A stretch of 44,605 nucleotides of DNA from Mesorhizobium sp. WSM3626 (GTDB taxonomy: Bacteria > Pseudomonadota > Alphaproteobacteria > Rhizobiales > Rhizobiaceae): positions 1-44,605 of the forward strand of contig NZ_AZUY01000052.1 in the NCBI RefSeq assembly GCF_000513935.1. Direction: 5' to 3'. How positions within the stretch are numbered: the stretch's first letter is position 1; the number at the start of each line of letters is the position of its first letter. A program made the position numbers and the translations under genes. The notes under the pieces are model-generated. The model saw only the letters and a list, made by a program, of their open reading frames with translations. It did no database searches and had not been told where the DNA came from. This document shows positions 44,466 to 44,605 of the stretch, in pieces.

Positions 44466-44605
44466 ATGGCACGATCGAAATTCCGCCCACTTCATGACCG
44501 TGTGGTCGTTCGCCGGGTCGAATCCGAATCCAAGACCGCCGGCGGGATCATCATCCCGGATACGGCAAAGGAAAAGCCGCAGGAAGGCGAGATCATCGCC
44601 GTCGG
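44466..44605 (+). CDS. groES: Co-chaperonin GroES (5' part, cut by window end)
   Basis: The first 46 codons are present. They read MARSKFRPLHDRVVVRRVES followed by a GGIIIPDTAKEKPQEGEI segment, which is the GroES N-terminus and mobile loop. GroES caps GroEL during protein folding. The gene lies 52 bp after a perfect CIRCE element and should be followed outside the window by groEL. Rhizobia often carry several groESL operons, and HrcA control marks this one as heat inducible. Confidence 0.96.
   Translation, partial: MARSKFRPLHDRVVVRRVESESKTAGGIIIPDTAKEKPQEGEIIAV

Overview
The window looks like a chromosomal stretch of a GC-rich alphaproteobacterium, most likely a rhizobial (Mesorhizobium-like) species. 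This is inferred from the gene families (BA14K, DUF736, CUT1 sugar uptake with short-chain dehydrogenases, a groES with a perfect CIRCE operator, AbiE-type toxin-antitoxin genes) and not from any marker gene. No tRNA, rRNA, CRISPR array or intact transposase or integrase was seen.

Layout. (1) 0.1-8.4 kb: a ROK repressor divergent from a compact catabolic operon made of a sugar-binding protein, two permeases, an ATPase, two short-chain dehydrogenases and a TIM-barrel isomerase. (2) 8.5-29.6 kb: an accessory region punctuated by four same-orientation copies of a 130-250 bp repeat (8463, 18524, 25168, 29377) that cut it into three modules. Module A (8.7-18.5 kb) holds a LuxR/LuxI quorum-sensing pair with a perfect palindromic lux box. 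It is followed on the same strand by a secreted protein, an astacin-like metalloprotease, a trypsin-like protease and a CHAP/NlpC-like hydrolase, then a second, decayed luxR/luxI locus with the identical lux box and a lipoprotein gene. Module B (18.8-25.2 kb) has the look of a defence island: a PD-(D/E)XK-like protein, a HEPN-like protein and a 1098-residue protein with a calcineurin-type phosphoesterase domain, a degenerate STAND-like NTPase domain and C-terminal helical repeats. Module C (25.3-29.4 kb) holds an AbiEii toxin gene split into two matching halves by about 3 kb that carries BA14K, a RelB antitoxin with a broken ParE/RelE toxin, and DUF736, a marker of rhizobial integrative elements.

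(3) 29.6-36.3 kb: a BisC-type molybdoenzyme with a nitrilase-fold hydrolase, a small cluster of DUF3892, Pro-rich and membrane proteins, and an intact AbiEi/AbiEii type IV toxin-antitoxin pair. (4) 36.5-44.6 kb: a membrane-anchored thermonuclease with an excalibur domain, a di-haem cytochrome c peroxidase, an OmpR-type response regulator, trehalose-6-phosphate synthase, a NodD-like LysR regulator, an unrecognised 291-residue protein and the 5' end of groES.

The most unusual material is the phosphoesterase/STAND-like protein with its HEPN and nuclease-like neighbours, the quorum-sensing-linked secreted hydrolase cassette, and the direct repeats that separate them. Functional statements about these systems are inferences from motifs and context.
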